DNA of 26,617 bases from Botryllus schlosseri (lineage: Eukaryota; Chordata; Ascidiacea; Stolidobranchia; Styelidae), in contig KE606170.1 in assembly GCA_000444245.1 (NCBI GenBank), positions 1 through 26,617 on the forward strand, given 5' to 3'. Position numbers and translations under genes: made by a program. Of this stretch, positions 1 through 10,013 are shown one piece after another. Under the pieces are notes generated by a model that was not told where the DNA came from, searched no databases, and saw only the letters and a program-made list of their open reading frames with translations. Positions within the stretch are counted from its first letter, which is position 1. Every line of letters starts with the position of its first letter.

Positions 1-349
1 GCACACATACACTTATAAGATATACCATCATATCATGGTAAATTGTACCGTAGTTTGAAAAAGTAGGTTAAGACCAGGTTTTGCAGACGTTTCTTAGTCA
101 ATTGGATATTGAAATCTACTTGTTGAAGCAGAAAATGAACGGTCTGAAAAGTACTCGAGTAGTATGAAGAAATGAGTTAGACTTTACTTTGTATACATCT
201 GTTAGTCAATTGTATACTGTATCTACAAGCTGCTGACTATTACTCCTGATATGTATCAAACAAAAATATTTTTATTTTTATTCAATTGTATATATGAGCA
301 TTCGGATCACAAGATGAATCTCCGTAACAAAGGAATAATGACTATTATT
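1..349. other. Unassigned AT-rich sequence
   Basis: No gene is supported. A loose direct duplication about 107 bases apart is visible: TTAGTCAATTG occurs near 94 and again near 201, each followed by a similar CTAC-containing stretch. It may be an old tandem duplication or part of an undefined repeat. Confidence 0.5.
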
Positions 350-537
350 ACTTCAAAAACGTGATGCTTTTTGCGATATCCTCAAGTAGGTTTTGCCTAC
401 TTTCACAACTTCAGAAGGCCTGACTTCAGAGTCAGTTTTAGAACCTGCCTGAATTGACTTGAAAAAATTAGAAATGACTTCGTGACTTGATTAAAAATTT
501 GCAATGACTTGAAGATAGTGACCTGATCCCAACTCTA
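350..537 (-). mobile_element. hAT-like repeat end rich in GACTTG
   Basis: Read on the minus strand from 537, the sequence begins TAGAGTTGGGATCAGGTCAC and then carries repeated CAAGTC/GACTTG words down to about 350. A TAGNG start followed by short iterated motifs is typical of non-autonomous hAT elements. The left end was not located, no second TSD copy was found, and the left limit is approximate. Confidence 0.45.
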
Positions 538-1008
538 GCTCGTACTATGAAGTATCCACCTTTATTTGATACTGCGACACCACCTCCGATCATAGTGTTC
601 ATCACGTAGGCACACTGGTACATCAGTTTCGTCTGAATATTAAGCCATGCTACTGGTATTGGCCAAAACCTGTACAGTATGCACACATTTCACGTGCAAA
701 ATAGGTCTCGTTAAAAAACTTTTCACTACATTAACGCCAGTTCCAGAAGAAAGATTGCTGGCGAACCGTTTGTTTACATCGATTTCATTCCTGTAGTGAA
801 GCATGACTCGCGACGCGCTCAAACGCAGAGCTCACTGGAGTTTCCAATCATTGTATATATATCATTGGGTATGATATATCTATGTGCAATTGCGTTTTCT
901 GCGCCGTCTTACTAAAACGCAAATACAGATCGAAACCAGAAATAAAAGACGATCTTTGGATTGCCATAGCTGGCGGTGGACATTCGTTATTAATTCGTCA
1001 AGTTTCAT
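538..1008. other. Unassigned intergenic sequence
   Basis: No exon chain, RNA gene or complete element is recognised on either strand. A short ATTC microsatellite sits near 1004-1020. Confidence 0.5.
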
Positions 1009-1317
1009 TCATTCATTCATTTGAATTTTTATCAGTTTAAGAATCCATTTGATGATAAAACACTTGTTTTCACTATATGTTTCGTAAGAAAATAGTAACT
1101 GACAAGAGCAATACTTTGATACGACACCTGGCACCTGGCAAAATCGAGTGTCAAAATAGCGCGTATCATCATAGTGCAATGGATTAGAGTTTATGTCTCT
1201 GTAATTATAACTCAGAAGGTAGCTGTCCAATATTAGGTTGTAAGCTGTCTGGTACTTAACTGAGAGACTGTCCTGGTTCACTGTCGTGGTAGTTCTTCGT
1301 ACGATTATATTGTCCAT
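1009..1317 (-). CDS. Uncertain 102-codon open frame
   Basis: An open frame with an ATG start reads 102 residues, rich in Tyr, Thr and Asn, with no signal peptide, membrane segment or known motif that I can recognise. Its first 60 residues are hydrophilic and protein-like, and two possible GT donors (CCAG|GTGCCAG and the next CAG|GTGTCG) follow, so part of it could be an exon. No TATA box is evident upstream on this strand. At this base composition, frames of this length are expected by chance several times in a window of this size, so this is a candidate only. Confidence 0.18.
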   Translation of the reverse strand: MDNIIVRRTTTTVNQDSLSVKYQTAYNLILDSYLLSYNYRDINSNPLHYDDTRYFDTRFCQVPGVVSKYCSCQLLFSYETYSENKCFIIKWILKLIKIQMNE

Positions 1318-1729
1318 GCACAGTTTATTCCACGTATTCAGTAGTAAGTATAGGTTTTTACATAAATCTCCACAAGTCAGCTCTTACATGCGCTTATAAC
1401 AACTCGTGATAATTGTAATAGGAAGTCATATTCGGATACGTTGCGACAAGACTTAGATTGGCGTGAAATACACAATGCTGTCTATTACCATATACACCCA
1501 CAATAGCGAAGTAGGCCCCTATTCAAAATAGCGAGTGGCGTTCCGATGGATGCCCCGATGGATAATTGCCAGGCTGGCTTTCTTGTGATCATAGCATGTA
1601 TTCGTGTGTTGCACCTCTAATTGGAACATATTCCTATGGCACGTTCCACGCCAACGTCGCCTGATTCCCAAAATTATCCGGAAGAGGTCGCCACGAAGCA
1701 GCGGAACGATATCGTTGAGTGAAGCTTGG
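1318..1729. other. Unassigned intergenic sequence
   Basis: No supported gene or element. The base composition becomes a little more GC-rich around 1520-1700, but no continuous frame or repeat end is seen. Confidence 0.45.
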
Positions 1730-1776
1730 TACCTCCTGTCAGGGATTTCTGAAACTTAGAAATCCCTACCTCCTGT
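1730..1776. repeat. 27-bp hairpin between 10-bp direct repeats
   Basis: TACCTCCTGT occurs at 1730-1739 and again at 1767-1776. Between and overlapping them is a perfect inverted repeat, AGGGATTTCT (1741-1750) and AGAAATCCCT (1758-1767), with a 7-base loop. The arrangement resembles a tiny foldback insertion that duplicated its target, or a templated repair scar. It lies 14 bases before the hAT element at 1791. Confidence 0.7.
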
Positions 1777-1790
1777 ATGATGATCTACAG

Positions 1791-2349
1791 CAGGGGCGGG
1801 AAACTTCTCTGGTCGGCGGGCAGGATATGGGAAAATGAAGTACTTGGCGGGCTGGATCGCAGACTATATACATTAATCGCGTATTTATCCACCTATACAA
1901 GGAATAAATCGTATTTAATGTAAACTTTAAGCTTGAAGCATAGAGACCAAAAACAGTATTTAATGAATTGATCGACAATATAGGTGTTGAAGTCAATCAG
2001 ACATCTGTGGTCGGTCAAAGTTGTCAACGAATTGTTTGAACTGTGGCTGCAAGTAGTATGTAGAAACCCTTAGTAACGACTACACGTGAACATCAGTTAG
2101 CCTATATTGGAACGCTGCCATTGTCTCGTTAATGTTCAATGGTCGAATATGTATGTAGACCCGAACAGAGCAAGTAGTTTCATGACCATCTTTCTTAGGT
2201 TGGCAAACTTGGATTCATTCTGTGACGCATAATATTTGTCAATACTTTCAGATTAGAATTTCACTTTGAGGGTAGAAACTCTCTGCGGGCCGCTCAAAAT
2301 CCCTTCGCGGGCCGGATCCGGCCCGCGGGCTGTATGTTGCCCGTCCTTG
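1791..2349. mobile_element. Non-autonomous hAT element, CAGGGG family
   Basis: The left end reads CAGGGGCGGGAAAC and the right end, reverse-complemented, CAAGGACGGGCAAC. Subterminal GCGGGCCGG blocks are present at both ends. The 8 bases before (ATCTACAG, 1783-1790) and after (ATCTATAG, 2350-2357) match at 7 of 8, as expected for a slightly aged hAT TSD. The 559-bp body has no transposase frame. Confidence 0.88.
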
Positions 2350-2507
2350 ATCTATAGTTTTGGCCGAGCTCTGCCATTTCTAAATATCACAGCGCATATT
2401 GCCTGTGCTTCAATGGGATGACAATGTGACGCAAGAGATCGATGATGACTTGCTAATGACCGTAATATGCAGAAGTGGCAGATACGTATTTCAGAAACAG
2501 TACGGAG
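2350..2507. other. Unassigned spacer
   Basis: Sequence between the hAT element at 1791 and the tandem repeat at 2508. No gene seen. Confidence 0.4.
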
Positions 2508-2660
2508 ATCATAAAGTTAGCTGATCCGGGAGAATTCTGAACATGTGAATAAAAACTGCTTATCGGGAGGCGTTTTAGGCGAAAATCATAAAGTTAGCTG
2601 ATCCGGAAGAATGGTAATCGTGTGATTAAAGACTGCTGATCACCACGCATAAAGTTGGAT
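2508..2660. repeat. Diverged tandem repeat, about 77-bp period
   Basis: ATCATAAAGTTAGCTGATCC starts at 2508 and again at 2585 (77 bases apart). Similar following sequence (AGAAT, then GTGA-TAAA-ACTGCT) appears in both, and a shorter, more diverged third start (CATAAAGTTGGATGA) lies near 2649. No coding role is evident. Confidence 0.7.
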
Positions 2661-2696
2661 GAGGTTACGCGCGATGATTACTCGTGGCCAGACTTG

Positions 2697-2720
2697 GACA
2701 ACTAGAAAATTCTAGTTGTC
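2697..2720. repeat. Perfect 11-bp hairpin at left hAT terminus
   Basis: GACAACTAGAA and TTCTAGTTGTC are separated by two bases. One arm overlaps the terminal inverted repeat of the outer hAT element, so its left end can fold on itself. The right end lacks this second arm. Confidence 0.75.
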
Positions 2721-3453
2721 TAATTTCACTAAATTTGAGCGAAATGCCAGTAATCTAATTCTAATCTAATTTGTGAAATGTTTCCATGCTCTAATTTTAC
2801 TTCTAATCTAATTTATTGTTTACCTGAAAATGCCTCTTTGTCCGCGGCATTTTGCAGCGAGTTAACAAGAATATCCCTCTCACACTGGGAAATCCAGTGC
2901 CCAGCAGCCATCGCATTATATACATACACGGTATAGTCATAGTAGTTATTGTGACGAATAATAGCCATGCTGGCATAGTAGCTTGTAGTCTGCGAACAAC
3001 ATTCTAGTTTCGATCACAAACAGAACAGCAGCGAAGAAAAAGAGATGGTTAACACAGGCCTGTTCACTTTCATGCCCTTAACTACATCAAGAAAAAAGAA
3101 GATGATTGCTTTAGATATAACCAAAGAAAACCTATTAGAGAATGAAGTGGAAAGAGATCGAAGCAGAGCGTGAGAGCATGGACTGCGATGTTTTGAGTTA
3201 GGCCTTGAAAAGAGAAACTGTTTTTCTCATCTTAAGACATCTGCTCAAGAACTCGTAGACATGACTGCAACATTAGCTCCACCGGAACGAATTTCCAGCC
3301 ATGCAAGAGAACTGCAGGGGTCGCCAGCTCAAAACTGGTCGCGGGCCACATTGCAAATTTCGTAGAGGCCGCGGGCCGCAATCATGCACTATTGAGACAA
3401 AATAGCCCACACAGTTGAGCAACCACGCTATTAAATCTTTACATTAGTACAAC

Positions 3454-4571
3454 CAGAGATGCCACTGGGATATTTCGGAAAAACCCAGATGTGGAGGCGA
3501 AATAAACCCAGAAAAACCCAGATCCTATATTTCACACAAAAGTTACGAGATAGCTGTGAAAGTGGAGCCTGATAGCCGTCGAATACACTCATACACTCAT
3601 TGAAGCCTTTATTATTGAATTTACAACCGTTCATAATACACATTTTGCTTGGTTAACACTGCGAATCGCACAAAAAAAACATGTTGTTTTCCTCTCGACA
3701 CATCGCAATGATACAATTGCTGGGGCGCAGCGTGAATAGTTGATAGTGTACCGGTACTGATTATATCATCGCGCTGCGAAAGTTCAATGCAATGCCATCC
3801 ATTCCCTATTTCTAAGGATGATTTCATGTATTTTCAGCGATCTGAACAGATTGAAAGTAGTATTCGATTGATTAATCCTACGACAATCACTTTTATTTGG
3901 AATAATCACAGACCAATGTATAGTGGAAATAAATAACTGCCAAATCATGAAATTCAGGGTTAGGGTAAGGGACTTACGGTTAGGGTTCGAATGTGCTGAT
4001 AACCAATGGCTCTGATTAACTTGCTAGGGGTGTCCAACTAACTAACTCTCTCTCTCTCTCTCTCTGAGTGTCCCTGTTGGAACTATAAATATACTCAGAT
4101 AACAATAGGATTATATTAGTCGGATCATCACCTGGTCTGTTCATGTGCTTGTGTATACCATACATTTACATAATATTTATCGATACATGCCGAATTGTTC
4201 AATAAGTTCACCAAGTGCCGAGTTCGCTACTGACTATCGTCCTATATGAAGATGACTTTCTGCGATCTGGAAGTTACCATTCAATGAAGCTCCATCGCAT
4301 CAAGCGGAAGACTCTCATTTTAGTAGTGAAATAGATTCTCAACACTCTGTCGTTACAATAACAGCAAAATCCATCGACTATGGCGAACTGAAGTGCGTGC
4401 AGTTTACGATATTGCGACCATACTAATCTAATATTTAATTTTCGAGCGTAAAACTGACCTGGCGAGCTGGATGTTGAAAAAAACCCAGATTTTAAGGATA
4501 AAAACCCAGAAACCTAGGTGATGCTCAAAAAACCCAGATCTGGGTGGAAAAACCCAGGAGTGGCATCTCTG
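3454..4571. mobile_element. hAT element with AAACCCAGA subterminal repeats
   Basis: Terminal inverted repeats begin CAGAGATGCCACT on both sides, and the TSD AGTACAAC is perfect (3446-3453 and 4572-4579). AAACCCAGA recurs at least six times within about 120 bases of the two ends, as hAT transposase-binding sites often do. At 1118 bp it carries no recognisable transposase. The interior holds a TC microsatellite and a short GGTTAGGGTAAGGG stretch. Confidence 0.92.
4046..4065. repeat. TC dinucleotide microsatellite
   Basis: About ten uninterrupted TC units inside the hAT element at 3454-4571. Confidence 0.9.
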
Positions 4572-4851
4572 AGTACAACGCCGTGCTCACTAACTTCGGC
4601 GATTGGCATGGTTACAACAAAAGGAGTAATATTCCATTAAGGAAGTACATATAAAACACGAAATATCATGATCATCAACTTCATTTTATTTTGAACTACG
4701 AGCTGCGCACGATACCTCACCAGGCTTTTCAGTGACTAACGAATTGATATTGGGGATGGGTAGACATGTTACTAGCTGAAACACTATCTCATCCTGAAGA
4801 TTGATCTTGTAGGAAATTCCTAGGCCGTTTTCTAAGCACCTCGGTCTAGGT

Positions 4852-6050
4852 CAGGGGTGGGCAAACTTTTGAGCTCGCGGGCCGCATTGAACATATGAGT
4901 CCATTCGCGGGCCACATTATAGTATAATCGAAATTATAAGCCAAGACGCATACTTTTATTTGATTATTCTAGTAAACCTGAACACATCGATATGGATTAA
5001 AACAATTCAAACATTGATTTGATGATAACGCAAATGGGTCAGAAACATTGACGATAGTTTACAAGCTTGCCATCTTCAATCAAGTCGTCAAAATTAGGGA
5101 TGGAAGTATAGGTTGTGCAGATTCTTATGACAGGATGGAAATTTGAATATGTGAGCAGCGATCGGCTCATAGATATGCTGATTCTGCGTTGGGTTAAGCT
5201 TCAGAATGCACAATACTGACATCATCATAACCAGTACGTTACCTTTAAATACATTTTAGGAAAAGGCTTACAGTGTTGAATTTGCCTTCTTCACGTCCTT
5301 TTATGAGGACGACATCAACATAATTTACTGCTGCCTTGAACATTTGATTAATTCGGTTGATTTATTTGGCACCGCATAATTGATACATTTGGCCTAAAAT
5401 TAGGATGTTCGGATTCAAGTGATGTTTCGAATTACAGCAACGAATTCATTACAATAATGTTATATTATGACAAGTAATGCATATTACGTTACCTCCGACG
5501 ACGAAATAGAAGTACCTATCAGTTGATACTTTATTGATTGCAAAGCATTTATCTTTAACTTTTCGCTTTTTGTGTTGATTTGGACAACTCGTTATGAATT
5601 AATTGAGGCCGAAGTTATGAACAATTTGCACCTAATTGTGCATAAGACGAATCTACCCAGCACACGCACGAAAGGGTTTGTCCAGGTACACCACAAAAAG
5701 TTGGATTTCTAAGTTCTAACCCAATATCACATTTTCTGTCCAGACTAATTCATTTACATTATGATTTCCTTAGATGTTTAGCCACCGAAACATTTTAAAA
5801 TGCGTGGGTCCCGACACGAGGCCGGGTTACTGCGCCAATCATAAAATCAAAATATACAATATTAAGATTATAACGAATTCGATATCATGATGAAATTTCT
5901 TAGGAAAAAGTTTAGCGAAGTCCCTCTAGTAATTAGATTTGTACTGTGCATTTTATCAATATCTACTACATTTCTCGATGCCTTCGCGGGCCGCACAAAA
6001 TGTCCTCACGCGCCGCATGCAGCCCGCGGGCCGTAGTTTGCTCACCCCTG
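4852..6050. mobile_element. Complete non-autonomous hAT element, CAGGGG family
   Basis: The left end is CAGGGGTGGGCAAACTTTTG; the right end reverse-complemented is CAGGGGTGAGCAAACTACGG. GCGGGCCGCA blocks lie just inside each end. The TSD GTCTAGGT is perfect at 4844-4851 and 6051-6058. The 1199-bp interior is AT-rich with no transposase frame. It lies inside the middle element and near-identical TSDs suggest a fairly recent insertion. Confidence 0.94.
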
Positions 6051-6467
6051 GTCTAGGTAATGTCTGGGCCATTGTACGTCAAGGTAATATGTTCATATCA
6101 GGTTACTCTCCATCGATGTTTCCATGGCTGAAGTCTTTTCAGCTGGAGAAGAATAGTGATGTTGGGTACAGACGAATAACTTATTTTAAAACAACTACAA
6201 TAATTTGATACTGAAATCGATTTCAGTATTTCAAAATGCTTTATCGCGTTCTTCCAAAATCACAAACCAGATCGTCGGCCGCATGTGGCCGCGTGTTTGT
6301 GGCCTCTGGTAAAGTGCAAAAACGGGGCAAGCTTGATGTACAGACGTTAATCATTCTCATGCTCATCGCAATGCACTGTGATTTGATATGAACTGAGATT
6401 GACTTTTGCTGTATTTATTTTTCATTCGTAATTTCATTCAATTTCCAAGTTTTTGCGAATTCAGAAG

Positions 6468-6631
6468 TTCTAATTCTAATTTTAATTCTAATCTAATTTG
6501 AAAAAAAAGCTGTGTAGTTCTCATTCTAATTCTAATCTAATTTGGAAAAANNTGTGTAGCTCTAATTCTAATCTAATTTGAAAAAATTGTGTAGCTCTAA
6601 TTCTAATTCTAATCTAATTTGGAAAAGCTGA
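6468..6631. repeat. Subterminal minisatellite with a 2-base gap
   Basis: About four units of 35-50 bases share TCTAATTCTAATCTAATTTG followed by an A-run and GTGTAGCTC. They sit just inside the right end of the outer hAT element. The only ambiguous bases of the window (NN, 6551-6552) fall in this array, so unit number may be misassembled. Confidence 0.85.
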
Positions 6632-6655
6632 AAATGTTCTAGTTGTCCAAGTCTG

Positions 6656-6958
6656 CTCGTGGCGTCCCGACTTTTCAATTAAGTAGTGTTAACTATTCCA
6701 TCATAATGAGAAAACGCGGTTTTGGATGTTAGTTGTCAATTTGTTAGAATGAAACGGCAGACTGCTGATGATACTGTGACCACAATATAGGTAGAATTAT
6801 CAACATCGCGAAATGAAAGTTGTTCGTAATCGGTAATGTACAGCGAAGAAACGGATTATAGATATAGCCTATTGATAGATATATCGCCATGCAATGGTGT
6901 AGGTGGGTGGGTACATAGTTCGTTGATTGTCTGATCAATGTGATCATAGTATCCTACA
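6656..6958. other. Unassigned spacer
   Basis: Between the outer hAT element and the foldback element. No gene, repeat end or promoter is supported. Confidence 0.45.
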
Positions 6959-7587
6959 TGGTGTGGACACAAGCAAATCTCGTGGATCAGTGTAATTGGT
7001 CCAAGTCACACTTTACATTTGGCAATTTGACGGTAATTTTTGTCCGGCTTGCCGTGCGCAAAATTTGACAAAACGGGTATCAATCGAAAGCTACCGCGGT
7101 ACTGATTGCAAAAATATCAATTTTATTCTGCTCGTGGTCCTGGAAACCCCCCCAAAATCAGTCCCGAATATTGCATTGTTACGGAATTTGGTATGGTGAC
7201 GCAACTATGTCATCTGGGAGCAGGTGAGGAGCAGCGCAAACTGCAAGCGTATTGGCCATTGCTGCGCAACCGATTGAGCACGATTCACACTCTCACTCTC
7301 GTGCGCACTTGCTCCCGAGCTGCTCAGACGGCATCGTTGCGTCACAATACCGAACTCCGTTACAATACAACACCCGACGCTGCTTTTGGGGTGTTCCAGA
7401 GCCAGAAGCAGAATAAAATTTATATTTTCGCAATCAGTACCGCGGTAGCTTCCGATTGATACCGGTTTTATCAAATTTAATGCTCGGCAAGCTGGTCAGA
7501 AATTACCGTCAAATTGCCTTCAGTCAAATAAAAAGTGTGACGTAGACCAATTTCACTGAGCCGTGAAATTTGCTTGCGTCCACACCA
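6959..7587. mobile_element. Foldback element with ~280-bp inverted arms
   Basis: The outermost TGGTGTGGAC at 6959 is matched in reverse at 7578-7587. From there the two arms stay clearly homologous inward for roughly 280 bases each, leaving only about 60 bases unpaired near 7240-7300. Conserved blocks include CAATTTGACGGTAATTT and GCTACCGCGGTACTGATTGC. No TSD could be confirmed. Open frames across the arms are by-products of the inverted repeat. The long arms suggest a foldback or Mutator-like non-autonomous element, but the superfamily is unproven. Confidence 0.8.
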
Positions 7588-8486
7588 CACCGGTCTGATT
7601 GTTTAGCGAAGGCAGTACCTAGGAGACAATCGTCACGCTCATTATTTATCGGAAATATTTGTGCGTAGGAATGTTACGCCGTGTACGCAGTTTTTATAGC
7701 TAACTATTATCTATAGTTTGTTACGGTTTGGTAAATCATGAGATTAAAACTAACTTTATGCGCTGCAATCAACCGGTTTATCCTGGGTTGTTAAATCTTG
7801 ATGAACACGATAATCGACTTTATCGATAATCCTGATATCCGCCTTAAAATTACATCAATTAGAAAAAGGCAATACACGTGGATAAAGTAAAGTTGCAGCA
7901 GCTGGTCTCCTGCTACATTAAATTTTGAATGGGGGAACGAACACATCACAAACTGGGGCAAAATCACATTCCAATAGAAGCCTAAGCAACTGACCTGCAA
8001 TGTAATATGTGGCTTTAATTCACTCACCCCACTATCGCAAACATAATTACATGTTGATTTGTTGATTTGAAATACAACGCCATTCGGCGCCTGATGTCAC
8101 ATTCTAAGATGGCGTCAACGTTTCATGATAATTTCGATTACATTTTCCAATATGATTAATTGAAGATTTCGGAAAGGTTATCGGAACAAAATTTTGCACT
8201 ATATTATTCCTCATTAGCAGTACGAAAAGTCTGTTCGTATGGTACGGTTGCTAAATCCAATATTTGATTTCCGCGCATCTTCAACCACTCCGCCATTGAC
8301 ATCAGTAATTATGACGAAATAATTTGCTATTAAATTACCACAACACGCATTAACCTTTAAAATATTGAGGTTGTAAAATCGAATACCTATAAAATGAACG
8401 TGAACAGAACGCACACGCACCACACCCGGAAACTGAATAGTGAGACTCAACACAACACTCTCGACGCTATACGCATCACCTTGGTC
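7588..8486. other. Unassigned intergenic sequence
   Basis: No supported exon chain. Minus-strand open frames of 70-80 codons near 7791-8027 and 8214-8453 contain no recognised motif and are within chance expectation. Confidence 0.45.
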
Positions 8487-8774
8487 CAGTGGTTATTAAC
8501 CTTTGCTAACCTTGTGAACCCTTACACTAATCTGCAAGTCGTCGGTGAACCCCAAATTTTCGCCTAGTTACAAAAAAATCTACCACATTACAATTTAATA
8601 CATTAAAGAATACTGGTGCAATTATGAACAAAACGACTAATACATGATTTTCACACCAAACAAAAAGAATATAATAAAAATAATAATCAATGCTTACTGC
8701 AAATCACTATGAAATCTACCTTATGAGTCGGCAGTGTGTCGTAGCGTCCAGCGTACCCCGGTTAAGAATCCCTA
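8487..8774. mobile_element. Old hAT-like element, CAGTGGTTATTAACC ends
   Basis: The left end is CAGTGGTTATTAACCTTTGC. The right end reverse-complemented is TAGGGATTCTTAACCGGGG, the familiar NAGNGGTTNTTAACC style of hAT termini. Flanking octamers do not match (3 of 8), so the element is either old or its exact edge is misplaced. Confidence 0.6.
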
Positions 8775-8911
8775 TCATGTAGTGTGTCGATATATCATAT
8801 TGTGTATTGTATACGCAGCGGGAGAGCAAAGAGAACTCGTGCTGTCAATTTCAAAACCAATTCGTGACGTCAATGGGATTCACGTATGTGCTCCTGGCTA
8901 ATTCTCTACAA

Positions 8912-9270
8912 CAGTGGTTCCCAACCTGTGGCACGCGTGGTACGCGAAGGTGCCACTAGAACGTACCACTAGTGGTACGCGAAGGTCTCCCAGGTGGTAC
9001 GCGAGGACCGAAGGGTACGCGAAGGGATTCTTACCTGACCAAATTCCGTTTTAATATATTCGACCACAAGAATTCCAAATGGACCCACTACAGAAATCAT
9101 ATACTGCGCCTTAAAATGGGCAGTTTAGTTACTGTTTCGCTGCCCCTGGCAGCTCAACACGGTGGAAACATTTTTACCGCCTTCATCGCGCGTAACTTAT
9201 GTAGGTGGTACGCGAGCACTGCATAAAACTTCGAAATGGTACGTGGGTGGGAAAAGGTTGGGAACCACTG
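8912..9270. mobile_element. Complete 359-bp hAT MITE, CAGTGGTTCCCAACC ends
   Basis: The left end CAGTGGTTCCCAACCTGTGG and the right end, reverse-complemented CAGTGGTTCCCAACCTTTTC, share 15 terminal bases exactly. The TSD CTCTACAA is perfect at 8904-8911 and 9271-9278. GGTACGCGAAGG and close variants recur four times near the left end. Open frames through it are incidental. Confidence 0.95.
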
Positions 9271-9278
9271 CTCTACAA

Positions 9279-9969
9279 GCATACAAAATAGCCTACATCT
9301 CCCGGGTACGTGGTAATAAGATTCGGCTGAGAGCCACCACACGACGAGCGAATAATAGTAATGCGTATCCTTCTACTGTACACAGACAATTCATAACTAT
9401 CTCGAAAAAAGATTTACAGATGTAGAATTCCAGACCTTGTCATTACGGGGAACGCTGTTACATTGAACAAAACATATACATTGGATTGACAGATGATTAT
9501 CACGGTAACATGAATAAATGGGTATATTTATGATCAGTTATTATCACTGCGCTAGGTTCAGTTACACGCCATACCCGCCCAAATGTGGTAGGATATGGTG
9601 AAGTCGCACATCTACAAATTCCCATAATGCGGAAAAACCAGGCCACGCACACTTATCTTATACAGAATTTGTACACATGCAGCAATCAAATCGGAAGCCA
9701 AAATTCCTTTTTTCCTGCTTTAATGATAAATCCCATTTTGTGCATGGCCATGACCAATGAACAAAAACCACGGAATGGAAAAATGAGTGGAAATACACAC
9801 TCTAGGGGTCTGTGCGCATTCCAATTTCATTACGGGATCCAATAAATACTAAATAGCTTTACCTAGACATCCCATTTTAACGTTCTATTTCTTATTACAA
9901 TCCGACGACGACGATGATGCTGAAGGCTATGAAGTGGGGGCTAGAATGGGGAATAGAGTCATTTATCAG
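9279..9969. other. Unassigned, possible intron or 5' flank
   Basis: No complete element. A canonical AATAAA lies at 9841-9846, directly at the end of an 86-codon plus-strand open frame (9585-9845) that shows no known motif. The pairing may be accidental. If the tail gene at 10014 has upstream exons, they could lie here, but I could not identify them. Confidence 0.4.
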
Positions 9970-10013
9970 CCTATATTCAATTGTCAACTTTGTCTCTGTA
10001 TTCGTCAACAATA

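Larger units (their letters stand above)
3315..6308. mobile_element. Probable middle hAT element, decayed
   Basis: The left end reads CAGGGGTCGCCAGCTC, followed by GTCGCGGGCCAC and GCCGCGGGCCGC blocks. The right end, reverse-complemented from 6308, begins CAGAGGCCACAAACACGC with GCGGCC blocks. These are the subterminal signatures of the GCGGGCC-type hAT elements seen elsewhere here. Flanking octamers GAGAACTG (3307-3314) and GTAAAGTG (6309-6316) agree at only 5 of 8, so the pairing is tentative. If correct, the element received the insertions at 3454 and 4852 after it landed. Confidence 0.5.
2689..6655. mobile_element. Outer hAT element holding nested insertions
   Basis: Both ends carry a perfect 19-bp terminal inverted repeat, CAGACTTGGACAACTAGAA, and the flanks carry a perfect 8-bp TSD, CTCGTGGC, at 2681-2688 and 6656-6663. 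The 3967-bp interval is inflated by later insertions: a probable middle element at 3315-6308, with complete elements at 3454-4571 and 4852-6050 inside it. The element's own remaining sequence is about 2689-3314 and 6309-6655. TCTAATCTAATTTG blocks occur near both ends in the same orientation, and no intact transposase was recognised in what remains. It must be the oldest layer of the stack. Confidence 0.9.

Noticed and set aside
2820-2925. Minus-strand 32-codon peptide inside the outer hAT
   Set aside because: Considered as a transposase remnant, but too short, without hAT motifs, and close to the element's end.
3956-3987. Telomere-like TTAGGG stretch
   Set aside because: Only two or three imperfect units inside a hAT element; not an interstitial telomere array.
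7106-7474. Open frames on both strands within the foldback element
   Set aside because: They mirror each other because the element is an inverted repeat; no protein motif.
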